13,412 nt of DNA from Lachnospiraceae bacterium UBA1267 (lineage in GTDB: Bacteria; Bacillota; Clostridia; Lachnospirales; Lachnospiraceae): the NCBI GenBank assembly GCA_002308115.1, contig DBVJ01000032.1, positions 5,690-19,101 on the forward strand, read 5' to 3'. Shown piece by piece: positions 6,901 through 13,412 of this stretch. The notes beneath the pieces were generated by a model, which saw nothing but the letters and a program-made list of their open reading frames with translations, ran no database searches and was not told the origin of the DNA. A program made the translations under genes and the position numbers. Every line of letters starts with the position of its first letter. The stretch's first letter is position 1.

Positions 6901-6960
6901 CTTTGATCCATCCGAAAACGGATCAGCGAAACTTTGCTCCATCCATGAAACGGATCAGCG
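6901..6960. repeat. Two-copy direct repeat at the 3' end of glmM
   Basis: CTTTGATCCATCCGAAAACGGATCAGCG (6901-6928) and CTTTGCTCCATCCATGAAACGGATCAGCG (6932-6960) are near-identical copies about 32 bp apart. The second copy includes the glmM stop codon (6955-6957), the first lies in the spacer before the beta-helix gene. The first copy can also fold (ATCCG-AAAA-CGGAT). It looks like a small tandem duplication of the gene end. Confidence 0.75.
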
Positions 6961-8313
6961 GATCTTCTCTAAATGGCCGGACGTCCGCATGGCCTCGATG
7001 ATGTGGTCCACACTGGCTTCGGCCTCTTCATCGGTTTCAGCTTCCGCCATGACACGAAGCACGGGCTCGGTGCCGGAAGCCCTCAGCAGCACGCGCCCGC
7101 GGTCGCCAAGCGCTTCTTCCGCTTCTTTCACGGACTTCTGAACTTCTTCGCAAGACAGCGTGATCTTCTTGTCATCCACTTCCACATTTTTCAGAACCTG
7201 CGGATACATCTCGCAGCCCTGGGCAAGTCTGGAAAGAGGCAGATGGGACTCCATCATGACGTTCATAAGCATCAGCGCCGTCACCATGCCGTCGCCGGTA
7301 TGGGCGTATTTGCGGAAAATCACGTGGCCGGACTGCTCGCCGCCGAGGAGGTAGCCTTTCTCCTTCATGCACTCGTAGACATAACGGTCGCCGACCTTCG
7401 TTTTCTCATAATGAATGCCGTTCTCGTCCAGCGCCTTATAAAGGCCGAAGTTGGACATGACCGTCGTGACGACCGTATTGTCCGGCAGCATGTTGTGACG
7501 CTTCATATAAAGCGCCGCGATGTACATGATCTTGTCGCCGTTGATCTCCTTGCCGTTTTCGTCCACCGCAAGGCAGCGGTCCGCGTCGCCGTCAAAGGCA
7601 AAGCCGACGTCCACCTTATTTTCACGGACGTACTCGCAAAGCCCCTGGATATGCGTGGATCCGCAGTTCCGGTTAATGTTCGTGCCGTCGGGCTCGGCGT
7701 TGATGACGTAGGTCTTGGCGCCAAGCGCGTCGAACACCGCGCGTGCGATCATCCAGGCCGAGCCGTTGGAGCAGTCCAGGGCGACCTTGGTCTTCTCGAA
7801 ACTGTACATCGGGATGCCGGTCAGATAGCCGATGTAACGGTTCCGGCCGGAATAGAAATCGATGGTCTTGCCGATGTCGTCGCCCGTCGCGTAGGGAAGC
7901 TCCGGAATCAGACCGTCGATGTACTGCTCGCAGGCCTCCTGCGTCTCATCGTCCATTTTCTCCCCTTCATGGTTCAAAAGCTTGATGCCGTTGTCGAAGA
8001 AAGGATTGTGGGACGCGGAGATCATGATGCCCATGTCGAAATCTTCCGTGCGGGTAATGTAACTCACACAAGGCGTCGTGGTCACATGCAGCAGATACGC
8101 ATCCGAGCCGGAAGACGTAATGCCCGCCGCCAGCGCATTTTCATACATATAGGAGGACCTGCGCGTGTCCTTGCCGATCACGATACGGGCAGTTCTGCCC
8201 TCTTTGTTCTTATAATACCAGCCGAGGAAACGCCCGGTCTTGAACGCATGCTCCGCCGTCAGGACTTCGCCCGCCCTGCCGCGGAAACCATCGGTTCCAA
8301 AATACTTGCCCAT
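6955..8313 (-). CDS. glmM: Phosphoglucosamine mutase
   Basis: A 452-aa enzyme of full family length converting glucosamine-6-phosphate to glucosamine-1-phosphate, the cytoplasmic step before UDP-GlcNAc for peptidoglycan. Seen in order: start MGKYFGTDGFRGRAGE; the phosphoserine loop GIMISASHNPFFDNGIKL (catalytic Ser in ASHNP); the metal-binding loop FAFDGDADRC; the sugar-binding loop GGEQSGH; and the C-terminal phosphate-binding motif LRASGTEPVLRVM. All catalytic motifs are intact. ATG at 8313 follows AAAGGAG by 6 nt. Transcription from the near-consensus promoter at 8351-8379 leaves a leader of about 30 nt. It is divergent from rqcH and probably cotranscribed with the downstream beta-helix gene. 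Confidence 0.97.
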   Translation of the reverse strand: MGKYFGTDGFRGRAGEVLTAEHAFKTGRFLGWYYKNKEGRTARIVIGKDTRRSSYMYENALAAGITSSGSDAYLLHVTTTPCVSYITRTEDFDMGIMISASHNPFFDNGIKLLNHEGEKMDDETQEACEQYIDGLIPELPYATGDDIGKTIDFYSGRNRYIGYLTGIPMYSFEKTKVALDCSNGSAWMIARAVFDALGAKTYVINAEPDGTNINRNCGSTHIQGLCEYVRENKVDVGFAFDGDADRCLAVDENGKEINGDKIMYIAALYMKRHNMLPDNTVVTTVMSNFGLYKALDENGIHYEKTKVGDRYVYECMKEKGYLLGGEQSGHVIFRKYAHTGDGMVTALMLMNVMMESHLPLSRLAQGCEMYPQVLKNVEVDDKKITLSCEEVQKSVKEAEEALGDRGRVLLRASGTEPVLRVMAEAETDEEAEASVDHIIEAMRTSGHLEKIR

Positions 8314-8350
8314 GAAATGCTCCTTTTCGCCATTCTAAAACAGCATTCCG

Positions 8351-8379
8351 ATTATAGATGAGAAGGGGGGAATCGTCAA
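8351..8379 (-). promoter_or_regulatory. glmM promoter
   Basis: On the minus strand: TTGACG (8379-8374), a 17-bp spacer containing a run of six C, and a perfect TATAAT (8356-8351). This is a near-consensus sigma-A promoter with a predicted start near 8344. No glmS-type ribozyme or other riboswitch fits in the roughly 30-nt leader. Confidence 0.8.
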
Positions 8380-8413
8380 GGGACTGTCGATATGGCTCGG
8401 ATTACTTACTGAT

Positions 8414-8445
8414 TTGCGTCTCAGGCTCTTATGTAGTATTATAAT
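8414..8445 (+). promoter_or_regulatory. Probable rqcH promoter
   Basis: TTGCGT (8414-8419), a 17-bp spacer and TATTAT (8437-8442). An overlapping perfect TATAAT (8440-8445) would need a 20-bp spacer, so the exact -10 register is uncertain. It lies about 50-80 nt upstream of rqcH in the divergent spacer shared with glmM. Confidence 0.5.
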
Positions 8446-8492
8446 TATGCATTTGATTTTACATATGTTACACATTTAGGAGCATCGTTCTC

Positions 8493-10235
8493 ATGTCCTT
8501 CGACGGTATTCTTGTACACGCGCTTACGGCCGAATTGAATTCGGCTCTTCTTGACACGCGTCTTGTGAAGATCCAGGAGCCTTCGAATGATGAACTTCTT
8601 CTGACCTTCAAGTCCAGAAACGGCGAGGCCAGGCTCCTTCTTTCCGCAAGCGCTTCGCTCCCCTTCTTCTGTCTCACGGAAAGCCGCAAGGAAAGCCCCA
8701 TGGAGGCTCCGGCCTTTCTCATGCTTCTCAGAAAGCATCTCTCCAATGCGCGTTTCGTCCGTGCGGAGCAGCCGGGGCTGGAGCGTGTGCTCTTTCTTTA
8801 TTTCGAGCATCTGGATGAAATGGGCGATCTCAAGACGGTCCGTCTGGTCTCGGAGGTCATGGGGAAATACTCCAACCTGATCCTGGTTTCCGAGGACGGG
8901 ACGATCCTGGATGCGATCCGAAGGGTCTCTCCTCTGATGAGTTCGGTACGTTCGGTGCTGCCCGGAAAGCCTTATTTCATCCCGGAGACGCAGGGAAAGA
9001 CCGATCCGTTCGAAGAGAGCCGGGAGGATTTCACGAGGCGGCTGGATCCCGAGCGTACGGCGCTTCAGAACATCGTGGACCATTATCAGGGCATGAGCAA
9101 TGCCTCTGTTTCCGAATGGCTTCTGGGCCACGGCATTCATCCGGACGAGCTGCCGGATCCCGAGCGGCTCTGGGATGCATTTTCCGAGCTTTGCGAAACG
9201 ATCCGCGAAGAACGGTTCTCTCCGCTTCTGGTCCGGAAAAATGAGAAGCCTGAGGCCTTTTCCGTCCTGCCTTTCCATAGTTACACGCCCGAGGACGGCT
9301 ATCTGACAGAGGGCTTTCCCTCTGCTTCTTCCCTCGTGGATTTCTGGTACCGCGACCGGAACCGTACCGACGTACTCAAGGAGGATCGCCGGGAACTTCT
9401 GAAAGCGGTCAAAAATGCTGAAAAGCGCGAGGCGAAGAAGCTGGAGATCCACAAAAAGCAGCTTGCCGATTCGGAAAACGCGAAGACCGACCGGCTTTAC
9501 GGAGAACTTCTCACAGCCTTCGCCTATATGCTGCCGCAGGGCGAGCCGGAAGTAACTTGTCTGAACTTCTATGACGAGAACCGTCCGCTCACGATCCCGG
9601 TCGATCCGGATCTTTCCATCCAGGATAATGCGCAGCGTTATTTTGCCCGCTATCAGAAGGCCAAACGCACACGGGAGGCCGCCCTGGTACAGAAAGAGGA
9701 AGCAGAAACCAAGCTCGCGTATCTCGAAAGCGTGGCGCTTTCGATCGGCTTCGCAAAGGACGCGAAGGATCTTCGGGAGATCCGCCGGGAACTTCAGGAG
9801 GAAGGTCTTCTCAGGCCGGACGGCAATGCGGGTTCAAAGAAGAAACCTGCGAAGAAAACGGTCTCCGCGCCTTATCGTTTCCGGACTTCGGACGGTTTTA
9901 CGGTGCTTGTGGGCCGAAACAATACGCAGAATGACGAGATCACGTTCCGCATCGCCAAGAAACAGGACATTTTCTTTCATGTGAAGAAAGCGCCCGGTTC
10001 CCATGTGGTCCTTCTCACGGAAGGAATGAAAGTGCCTGACCGGTCTTATGAGGAAGCCGCCCGGCTTGCCGCGCACTTCTCGTCCAAGGCTTCGGATGAT
10101 CGCGCGGAAGTGGATTATGTGCTTCAGAAGGAAGTCCGAAAGCCCAATGGCGCAAAGCCCGGATTTGTGGTATACTATACAAACTACTCCATGGTGGTCC
10201 CGACAGACATCCGTGGGATCGAGAGCGAGCAATAA
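8493..10235 (+). CDS. rqcH: RqcH/NFACT family ribosome quality control protein (Rqc2 homologue)
   Basis: A 580-aa protein (the family was earlier annotated as fibronectin-binding FbpA). Bacterial RqcH binds stalled 50S-peptidyl-tRNA complexes and recruits tRNA-Ala to add C-terminal alanine tails that mark the peptide for degradation. Residues 1 to about 170 are the NFACT-N domain, with SFDGILVHALTAEL and EVMGKYSNLILVSEDGTILD. A helix-hairpin-helix and coiled-coil middle follows (Lys/Glu-rich stretches such as KNAEKREAKKLEIHKKQLAD). The C-terminal NFACT-R domain, from about 450, contains FTVLVGRNNTQNDEITFRIA, DIFFHVKKAPGSHVVL and VYYTNYSMVVPTD. Position 97-98, Asp-Arg in Bacillus subtilis and needed for tailing, is Glu-Arg here. 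The start ATG has AGGAG 10 nt upstream. The next gene starts 37 nt downstream and may be cotranscribed. Confidence 0.93.
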   Translation: MSFDGILVHALTAELNSALLDTRLVKIQEPSNDELLLTFKSRNGEARLLLSASASLPFFCLTESRKESPMEAPAFLMLLRKHLSNARFVRAEQPGLERVLFLYFEHLDEMGDLKTVRLVSEVMGKYSNLILVSEDGTILDAIRRVSPLMSSVRSVLPGKPYFIPETQGKTDPFEESREDFTRRLDPERTALQNIVDHYQGMSNASVSEWLLGHGIHPDELPDPERLWDAFSELCETIREERFSPLLVRKNEKPEAFSVLPFHSYTPEDGYLTEGFPSASSLVDFWYRDRNRTDVLKEDRRELLKAVKNAEKREAKKLEIHKKQLADSENAKTDRLYGELLTAFAYMLPQGEPEVTCLNFYDENRPLTIPVDPDLSIQDNAQRYFARYQKAKRTREAALVQKEEAETKLAYLESVALSIGFAKDAKDLREIRRELQEEGLLRPDGNAGSKKKPAKKTVSAPYRFRTSDGFTVLVGRNNTQNDEITFRIAKKQDIFFHVKKAPGSHVVLLTEGMKVPDRSYEEAARLAAHFSSKASDDRAEVDYVLQKEVRKPNGAKPGFVVYYTNYSMVVPTDIRGIESEQ

Positions 10236-10272
10236 GTTACCGAAAGATGCGTGTCTTTCACAGGAGGAAGTC

Positions 10273-11277
10273 ATGACGAACAGATTGAAGACCTGGCTTT
10301 TAACAGGAGGCGTTGTGCTGGCCCTTTCGGCCGGTGCAGTCCTCTCAGGCTTTGCCATCGCCAAAATGACCAGAAAGGATACGCCGGACGATACAACGAA
10401 AGAAGCAACGAATGAACCCGGCCCTTCCGAAAGCGCTGTCCCGGACCGGACGACCGAAGCCTATGTGGATCCGTCCACGGCTCCTACGGTTCCCACCGAT
10501 CCGACCGCGCCGGTTCCCCCTGTCGATTCTGGCGGCATCCGTGAACTGACCGCGGCAGAACTGAACGACATCCGCGGACAATATGCTTCCGTCCAGAAGA
10601 ACTATTATGCCGGCGGAGCCGCCGATCAGGACGGCCGTCCGATCAGCTGCACCAAATTCAATGAAGCCTTCTCCGAACTGTTCGGGAACGGCGTGCACAT
10701 TTACCAGCGGGACACCTCTTCCACGGCTTTGACGTTTATCCTTGTCAACGAATACGGACACACGAACACCGCGCTGGATAACCTTTCCAATCAGGGCGTC
10801 ATGGCAACGTTCTTCGTGAACCGGAACTATGCGGAGAAGAACCCCGGTATCATCCGCCGGATCATCGATGAGGGCCACACACTGGGTTCTCTTGGTGCGA
10901 CATTCCCGGACGCCGGTTTTTCGAGCCTCTCCCTGGAAGACCAGATGGAAAGCGCGCTCTCCCTTCAGCGCTACATCAAAGAGCTTTATCAATACGACAT
11001 GAAGCTCTTCAACTACGTGCACGACGATTACACGGAGCAGTCGCTTGCGCTCATCACGAAAATGGGTTACCAGGTGGTCTTCTATTCCGTGAAATACGCG
11101 GACTACGATCCGAACGCATCGATCAACACCGATGAGTTCCTGGAGACGATGAAGAAGTGGGCGCATCCCGGCGCCGTCTACAACTTCCACACGACGAATC
11201 CGGCTTCTCTCAGCGTTGTTCCGCAGCTGGTCAGCTACCTGAAAGACAACGGCTATCAGGTCGGTCCGCTGAACTGA
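10273..11277 (+). CDS. Membrane-anchored NodB-fold (polysaccharide deacetylase-like) protein, probably catalytically inactive
   Basis: A 334-aa protein with a basic start, then one hydrophobic segment (residues about 8-30, WLLTGGVVLALSAGAVLSGF) acting as signal anchor. A Thr/Pro/Glu-rich linker (about 34-88) follows, and an extracellular domain from about 90. The domain tracks NodB deacetylases: TALTFILVNEYG where TFDDGP is expected, GVMATFFVNRNY, IIRRIIDEGHTLGSLGATFP where GNHTxSHP is expected, and VYNFHTTNPASLS with SYLKDNGYQVG at the end. The metal-binding Asp of motif 1, both metal-binding histidines of motif 2 and the RPPYG motif are replaced; only the last-motif His (NFH) remains. It may bind wall polysaccharide without deacetylating it. 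ATG at 10273 has AGGAGG 5 nt upstream; the reading frame extends upstream but within rqcH. A strong terminator follows. The fold is fairly sure; loss of activity is inferred. Confidence 0.82.
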   Translation: MTNRLKTWLLTGGVVLALSAGAVLSGFAIAKMTRKDTPDDTTKEATNEPGPSESAVPDRTTEAYVDPSTAPTVPTDPTAPVPPVDSGGIRELTAAELNDIRGQYASVQKNYYAGGAADQDGRPISCTKFNEAFSELFGNGVHIYQRDTSSTALTFILVNEYGHTNTALDNLSNQGVMATFFVNRNYAEKNPGIIRRIIDEGHTLGSLGATFPDAGFSSLSLEDQMESALSLQRYIKELYQYDMKLFNYVHDDYTEQSLALITKMGYQVVFYSVKYADYDPNASINTDEFLETMKKWAHPGAVYNFHTTNPASLSVVPQLVSYLKDNGYQVGPLN

Positions 11278-11294
11278 ATCATTCATTTTTGATG

Positions 11295-11330
11295 AAAAGG
11301 CAGAGAGATCGTTGGTCTCTCTGCTTTTTT
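11295..11330 (+). terminator. Intrinsic terminator after the NodB-like gene
   Basis: GCAGAGAGA (11300-11308) pairs perfectly with TCTCTCTGC around a 7-nt loop, flanked by an A-run and followed by TTTTTT. It is a canonical Rho-independent terminator closing the rqcH / NodB-like unit before lexA. Confidence 0.9.
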
Positions 11331-11332
11331 CT

Positions 11333-11346
11333 CGAATGTTTGTTCG
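11333..11346. promoter_or_regulatory. LexA box 1 (upstream of lexA -35)
   Basis: CGAATGTTTGTTCG; its reverse complement CGAACAAACATTCG matches the Gram-positive SOS operator CGAACRNRYGTTYG at all positions but one. It sits just upstream of the -35 box of lexA. Confidence 0.75.
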
Positions 11347-11354
11347 AAAAAGCA

Positions 11355-11383
11355 TTGCATTTTCCCCTGGACTCTGCTACAAT
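11355..11383 (+). promoter_or_regulatory. lexA promoter
   Basis: TTGCAT (11355-11360), a 17-bp spacer and TACAAT (11378-11383). The predicted start near 11390 lies inside the second LexA box, as expected for an autoregulated SOS promoter. Confidence 0.8.
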
Positions 11384-11388
11384 TCATT

Positions 11389-11402
11389 CGAACAAATGTT
11401 TA
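11389..11402 (+). promoter_or_regulatory. LexA box 2 (over lexA transcription start)
   Basis: CGAACAAATGTTTA matches CGAACRNRYGTTYG with one mismatch at the last base. It overlaps the predicted +1 and would block RNA polymerase. The two boxes are 56 bp apart start to start, close to 5.3 helical turns. Confidence 0.8.
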
Positions 11403-11424
11403 CCAGAAGGAACGGAGGCATCGC

Positions 11425-12048
11425 ATGGGATACGGAAACATCACCGACAAGCAACGTGAGATCCTGAAATATCTTGAGAGCCAGATTCTGTTGAAAGGCT
11501 ATCCGCCGTCGGTCCGCGAGATCTGCCAGGCGGTCCGTTTAAGCTCTACTTCTTCCGTGCACGCGCATCTCAATGCGCTTGAGAAGAATGGATACATCCG
11601 CCGCGACTCTTCGAAGACGCGCGCGATCGAGATCCTGGACGACAGTTTCCAGATGGCCCGCACCGAGAATGTCTCCATTCCCATCGTCGGCCGTATCGCC
11701 GCAGGGGAGCCGATTCTCGCTGAGCAGAACATCGAAAGCTACTTCTCTGTCCCTTCCGACTATATGCCGCATACGACGAATGACGTCTTCGCGCTGGAGG
11801 TCAAGGGAGATTCCATGGTCGATCTGGGGATCCTGAACCGGGATCTTCTCATCGTAGAAGAGCAGCACACCGCCCGGAACGGTGACATCGTCGTCGCGCT
11901 TCTCGGCGATGAAGCCACCGTGAAGACCTATTACAAGGAGAACGGACATTTCCGCCTGCAGCCGGAAAACGACGAAATGGAGCCGATCATCGCAGAGGAC
12001 TGCCGCGTACTCGGAAAACCGGTGGCGCTGATCCGCAGCTTCCGCTGA
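11425..12048 (+). CDS. lexA: SOS response repressor LexA
   Basis: A 207-aa transcriptional repressor and self-cleaving protease of the SOS regulon, of normal length. The N-terminal winged helix covers about 1-70 (ITDKQREILKYL, then GYPPSVREICQAVRLSSTSS as helix-turn-helix). The self-cleavage bond is Ala93-Gly94 in VGRIAAGEPILAEQ. The catalytic dyad is Ser130 in KGDSMVDLGI and Lys167 in GDEATVKTYY. RecA filaments stimulate cleavage after DNA damage. ATG at 11425 has GGAGG 6 nt upstream. Two LexA boxes flank its own promoter, so autoregulation is well supported. It is convergent with recN, itself commonly an SOS gene, and ends at a shared terminator. Confidence 0.98.
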   Translation: MGYGNITDKQREILKYLESQILLKGYPPSVREICQAVRLSSTSSVHAHLNALEKNGYIRRDSSKTRAIEILDDSFQMARTENVSIPIVGRIAAGEPILAEQNIESYFSVPSDYMPHTTNDVFALEVKGDSMVDLGILNRDLLIVEEQHTARNGDIVVALLGDEATVKTYYKENGHFRLQPENDEMEPIIAEDCRVLGKPVALIRSFR

Positions 12049-12102
12049 TCCGGGCTTTCTGTCCGGACTGCTTTCCCTCCCCCGTTCCTTTACCGTTAAT
12101 AG

Positions 12103-12130
12103 AAAAATGAGGCCTTCGGGCCTCATTTTT
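12103..12130. terminator. Bidirectional terminator between lexA and recN
   Basis: A perfect 12-bp stem AAAAATGAGGCC/GGCCTCATTTTT with a TTCG tetraloop. The stem gives a U-run on either strand, so it can end both convergent genes. The recN stop codon (12125-12123) lies inside the stem. Confidence 0.93.
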
Positions 12131-13412
12131 GACTGCTCTTCTTCAGTTCCTCCGCGGCCTGCCGCACGCTTTCTGCATTCAGATCGCCTCCCATCAGCCG
12201 GGCCAGCTCTCCCACGGCGCCGTCCTCGTTCAGCAGCCGGATCTGCGTAACGGTACGGCTTCCGTCCGTCTGCTTGGCTATCTCGTAATGCCTGTCCGCA
12301 GGGGCCGCGATCTGCGGCAGAGGCGTGATCAGCAGGACCTGCCGGTACTTTGAGATCTCCTTCAGCTTGGCGCCGACACGGGCGGCTGTCCTGCCGCTGA
12401 TCCCGCTGTCGATCTCGTCAAAGATTACGGTCGGGATCTGGTCCCGGTCCGCCAGGATCGTCTTGATAGCCAGCATGATGCGGGACAGTTCGCCGCCGGA
12501 AGCCGCCTTCTGCAGCGGCAGGAGCGGTTCCCCGGGGTTCAGAGAGATCAGGAAACAGACTTCGTCCTGTCCTTCGGGTCCCGCTTCAGGCAGGCGGCTG
12601 ATCCCGGTACGGACCTGTACGGAAAGGAAATTCAGCTCCTTCAGGGCTTCCTCCAGCGCCTGATCCAGTCTCGGCGCGGCCTGGGCGCGAAGCTGATGCA
12701 GACGCTCCGTGCTCTCCTGCAGGGCTTTTTCCGCCTTCCCGCTCCTCTCACGCGCCGCCAGGCGCCTTGCCGCGTAATCCTCCAGCCGGTCTCTTTCCTC
12801 CTCCCGCCGGGCCAGCGCGTCGTTCTCCGGGTCGCAGAGATCGCCGTACTTCAGTTCCAGCCGGTTCAGAAGATCCAGCCGTTTTTCCGTTTCGTACAAT
12901 TCCTGCGGATCAAAGCGCGAGTCCTCCAGATAGGCCCGGATCTCGCCGCCGCTTTCGGACAGGATATCCTGCGCCGTGCTTAATTCCGCCAAGACCTCCC
13001 CCATGGCGGGGGAAAGCGATACGAGCCGCTCGATCTCCCGATACGACTGCATCAGCAGATCCGAAGCGTTTTCCCGTCCTTCGCTCAGATACGAAAGCGC
13101 TTTTCCCAGGCCGGATTCGATCTTTTCGAAGGAAGACATTTCCCGGTAGCGGGCCGTGAGTTCGTCCCGCTCGCCGGGACGGGCGGCAGCCGCTTCGATC
13201 TCCCCGATCTCGTAATTCAGAAAGTCCAGCCGGCGCAGCCTCTCCTCTTCGGAAAGAGAATATTCTTCCTCTTCCTTCCGGGCATTTTTGTAAGCCTGGT
13301 AAGCCTCCGCGACGTTTTCCTTTTCCCGGCGGCAGGCTTCCCCGGCGTAATCGTCCAGGATCTCCAGCTGCCGGCGGGGCTTAAGCAGCGACTGATGCTC
13401 ATGCTGGCCGTG
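12123..13412 (-). CDS. recN: DNA repair protein RecN, C-terminal part (runs off right edge)
   Basis: SMC-like ATPase acting early in double-strand break repair. 429 residues are visible; about 130 N-terminal residues including Walker A lie beyond the right edge. The visible part opens with HGQHEHQSLLKPRRQLEILD, typical of RecN after the N-terminal ATPase half. A long charged coiled coil follows (about visible residues 30-230). Then come the ABC signature SGGELSRIMLAIKTILADRD and Walker B TVIFDEIDSGISGRTA. The following conserved switch motif, normally THLPQIAA, reads TPLPQIAAPADRHYEI: the His is Pro (codon 12323-12321). The frame stays open from 13412, so an internal Met at 13139 is not the start. 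It is convergent with lexA; its promoter is outside the window. Confidence 0.95.
   Translation of the reverse strand, partial: HGQHEHQSLLKPRRQLEILDDYAGEACRREKENVAEAYQAYKNARKEEEEYSLSEEERLRRLDFLNYEIGEIEAAAARPGERDELTARYREMSSFEKIESGLGKALSYLSEGRENASDLLMQSYREIERLVSLSPAMGEVLAELSTAQDILSESGGEIRAYLEDSRFDPQELYETEKRLDLLNRLELKYGDLCDPENDALARREEERDRLEDYAARRLAARERSGKAEKALQESTERLHQLRAQAAPRLDQALEEALKELNFLSVQVRTGISRLPEAGPEGQDEVCFLISLNPGEPLLPLQKAASGGELSRIMLAIKTILADRDQIPTVIFDEIDSGISGRTAARVGAKLKEISKYRQVLLITPLPQIAAPADRHYEIAKQTDGSRTVTQIRLLNEDGAVGELARLMGGDLNAESVRQAAEELKKSSQK

Noticed and set aside
6973..8361. 462-codon open frame opposite glmM
   Set aside because: GlmM motifs are complete on the minus strand, and this frame has no recognisable features or ribosome site.
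8445..9452. 335-codon minus-strand frame opposite rqcH
   Set aside because: It overlaps the well-supported NFACT-N coding region and lacks any family signature.
10048..10272. Upstream extension of the NodB-like gene
   Set aside because: It lies inside rqcH; the ATG at 10273 has an AGGAGG site and begins a proper signal-anchor sequence.

Overview
The window looks like a chromosomal piece of a Bacillota (Firmicutes) genome, probably a moderately GC-rich member of the Clostridia. The evidence is the rimP-nusA-ylxR-ylxQ-infB gene order, an RqcH-type NFACT protein, LexA boxes of the Gram-positive CGAAC-N4-GTTCG type, strong AGGAGG-like ribosome binding sites and sigma-A-like promoters. I see no tRNA, rRNA, insertion sequence or CRISPR array.

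Layout from left to right. (1) 1-4654, minus strand: a transcription/translation operon read from a good promoter (4626-4654) through a leader hairpin into rimP, nusA, rnpM (ylxR), ylxQ and infB. The genes are tightly packed or overlapping. infB runs off the left edge, and its N-terminal region is unusually long (about 700 residues before the GTPase domain), with about 180 residues of Ala/Glu/Lys/Arg helix. (2) About 4735-5180: a non-coding, AT-richer tandem array with an exact 52-bp period, carrying ten perfect CCATGG palindromes spaced alternately 25 and 27 bp. Four units fold into the same 33-nt hairpin, and one stem pair changes as A-U, G-C and G-U. (3) 5311-6096, plus strand: a protein with a C-terminal PD-(D/E)XK nuclease-like domain, directly downstream of the array. 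This array/nuclease pair is the strongest candidate for an undescribed system here. (4) 6103-6205: terminator-like hairpins that are partly duplicated. (5) 6212-8379, minus strand: a left-handed beta-helix (GlmU C-terminal-like) protein and glmM, from a near-consensus promoter. (6) 8414-11330, plus strand: rqcH (ribosome rescue, alanine tailing) and a membrane-anchored NodB-fold protein whose deacetylase motifs are eroded, then a terminator. (7) 11333-12130: lexA with two SOS boxes around its promoter, ending at a bidirectional terminator. (8) 12123-13412, minus strand: the C-terminal three quarters of recN, convergent with lexA and reaching the right edge.

Functional themes: ribosome assembly and transcription elongation (rimP operon), amino-sugar and cell-wall precursor synthesis (glmM and neighbour), ribosome quality control (rqcH) and the SOS/DNA-repair block (lexA, recN). 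The array and nuclease-like gene sit between two housekeeping blocks and look like an accessory insertion. Several housekeeping proteins carry unusual substitutions at conserved positions: RecN His to Pro, RqcH Asp to Glu, and a diverged RimP signature.
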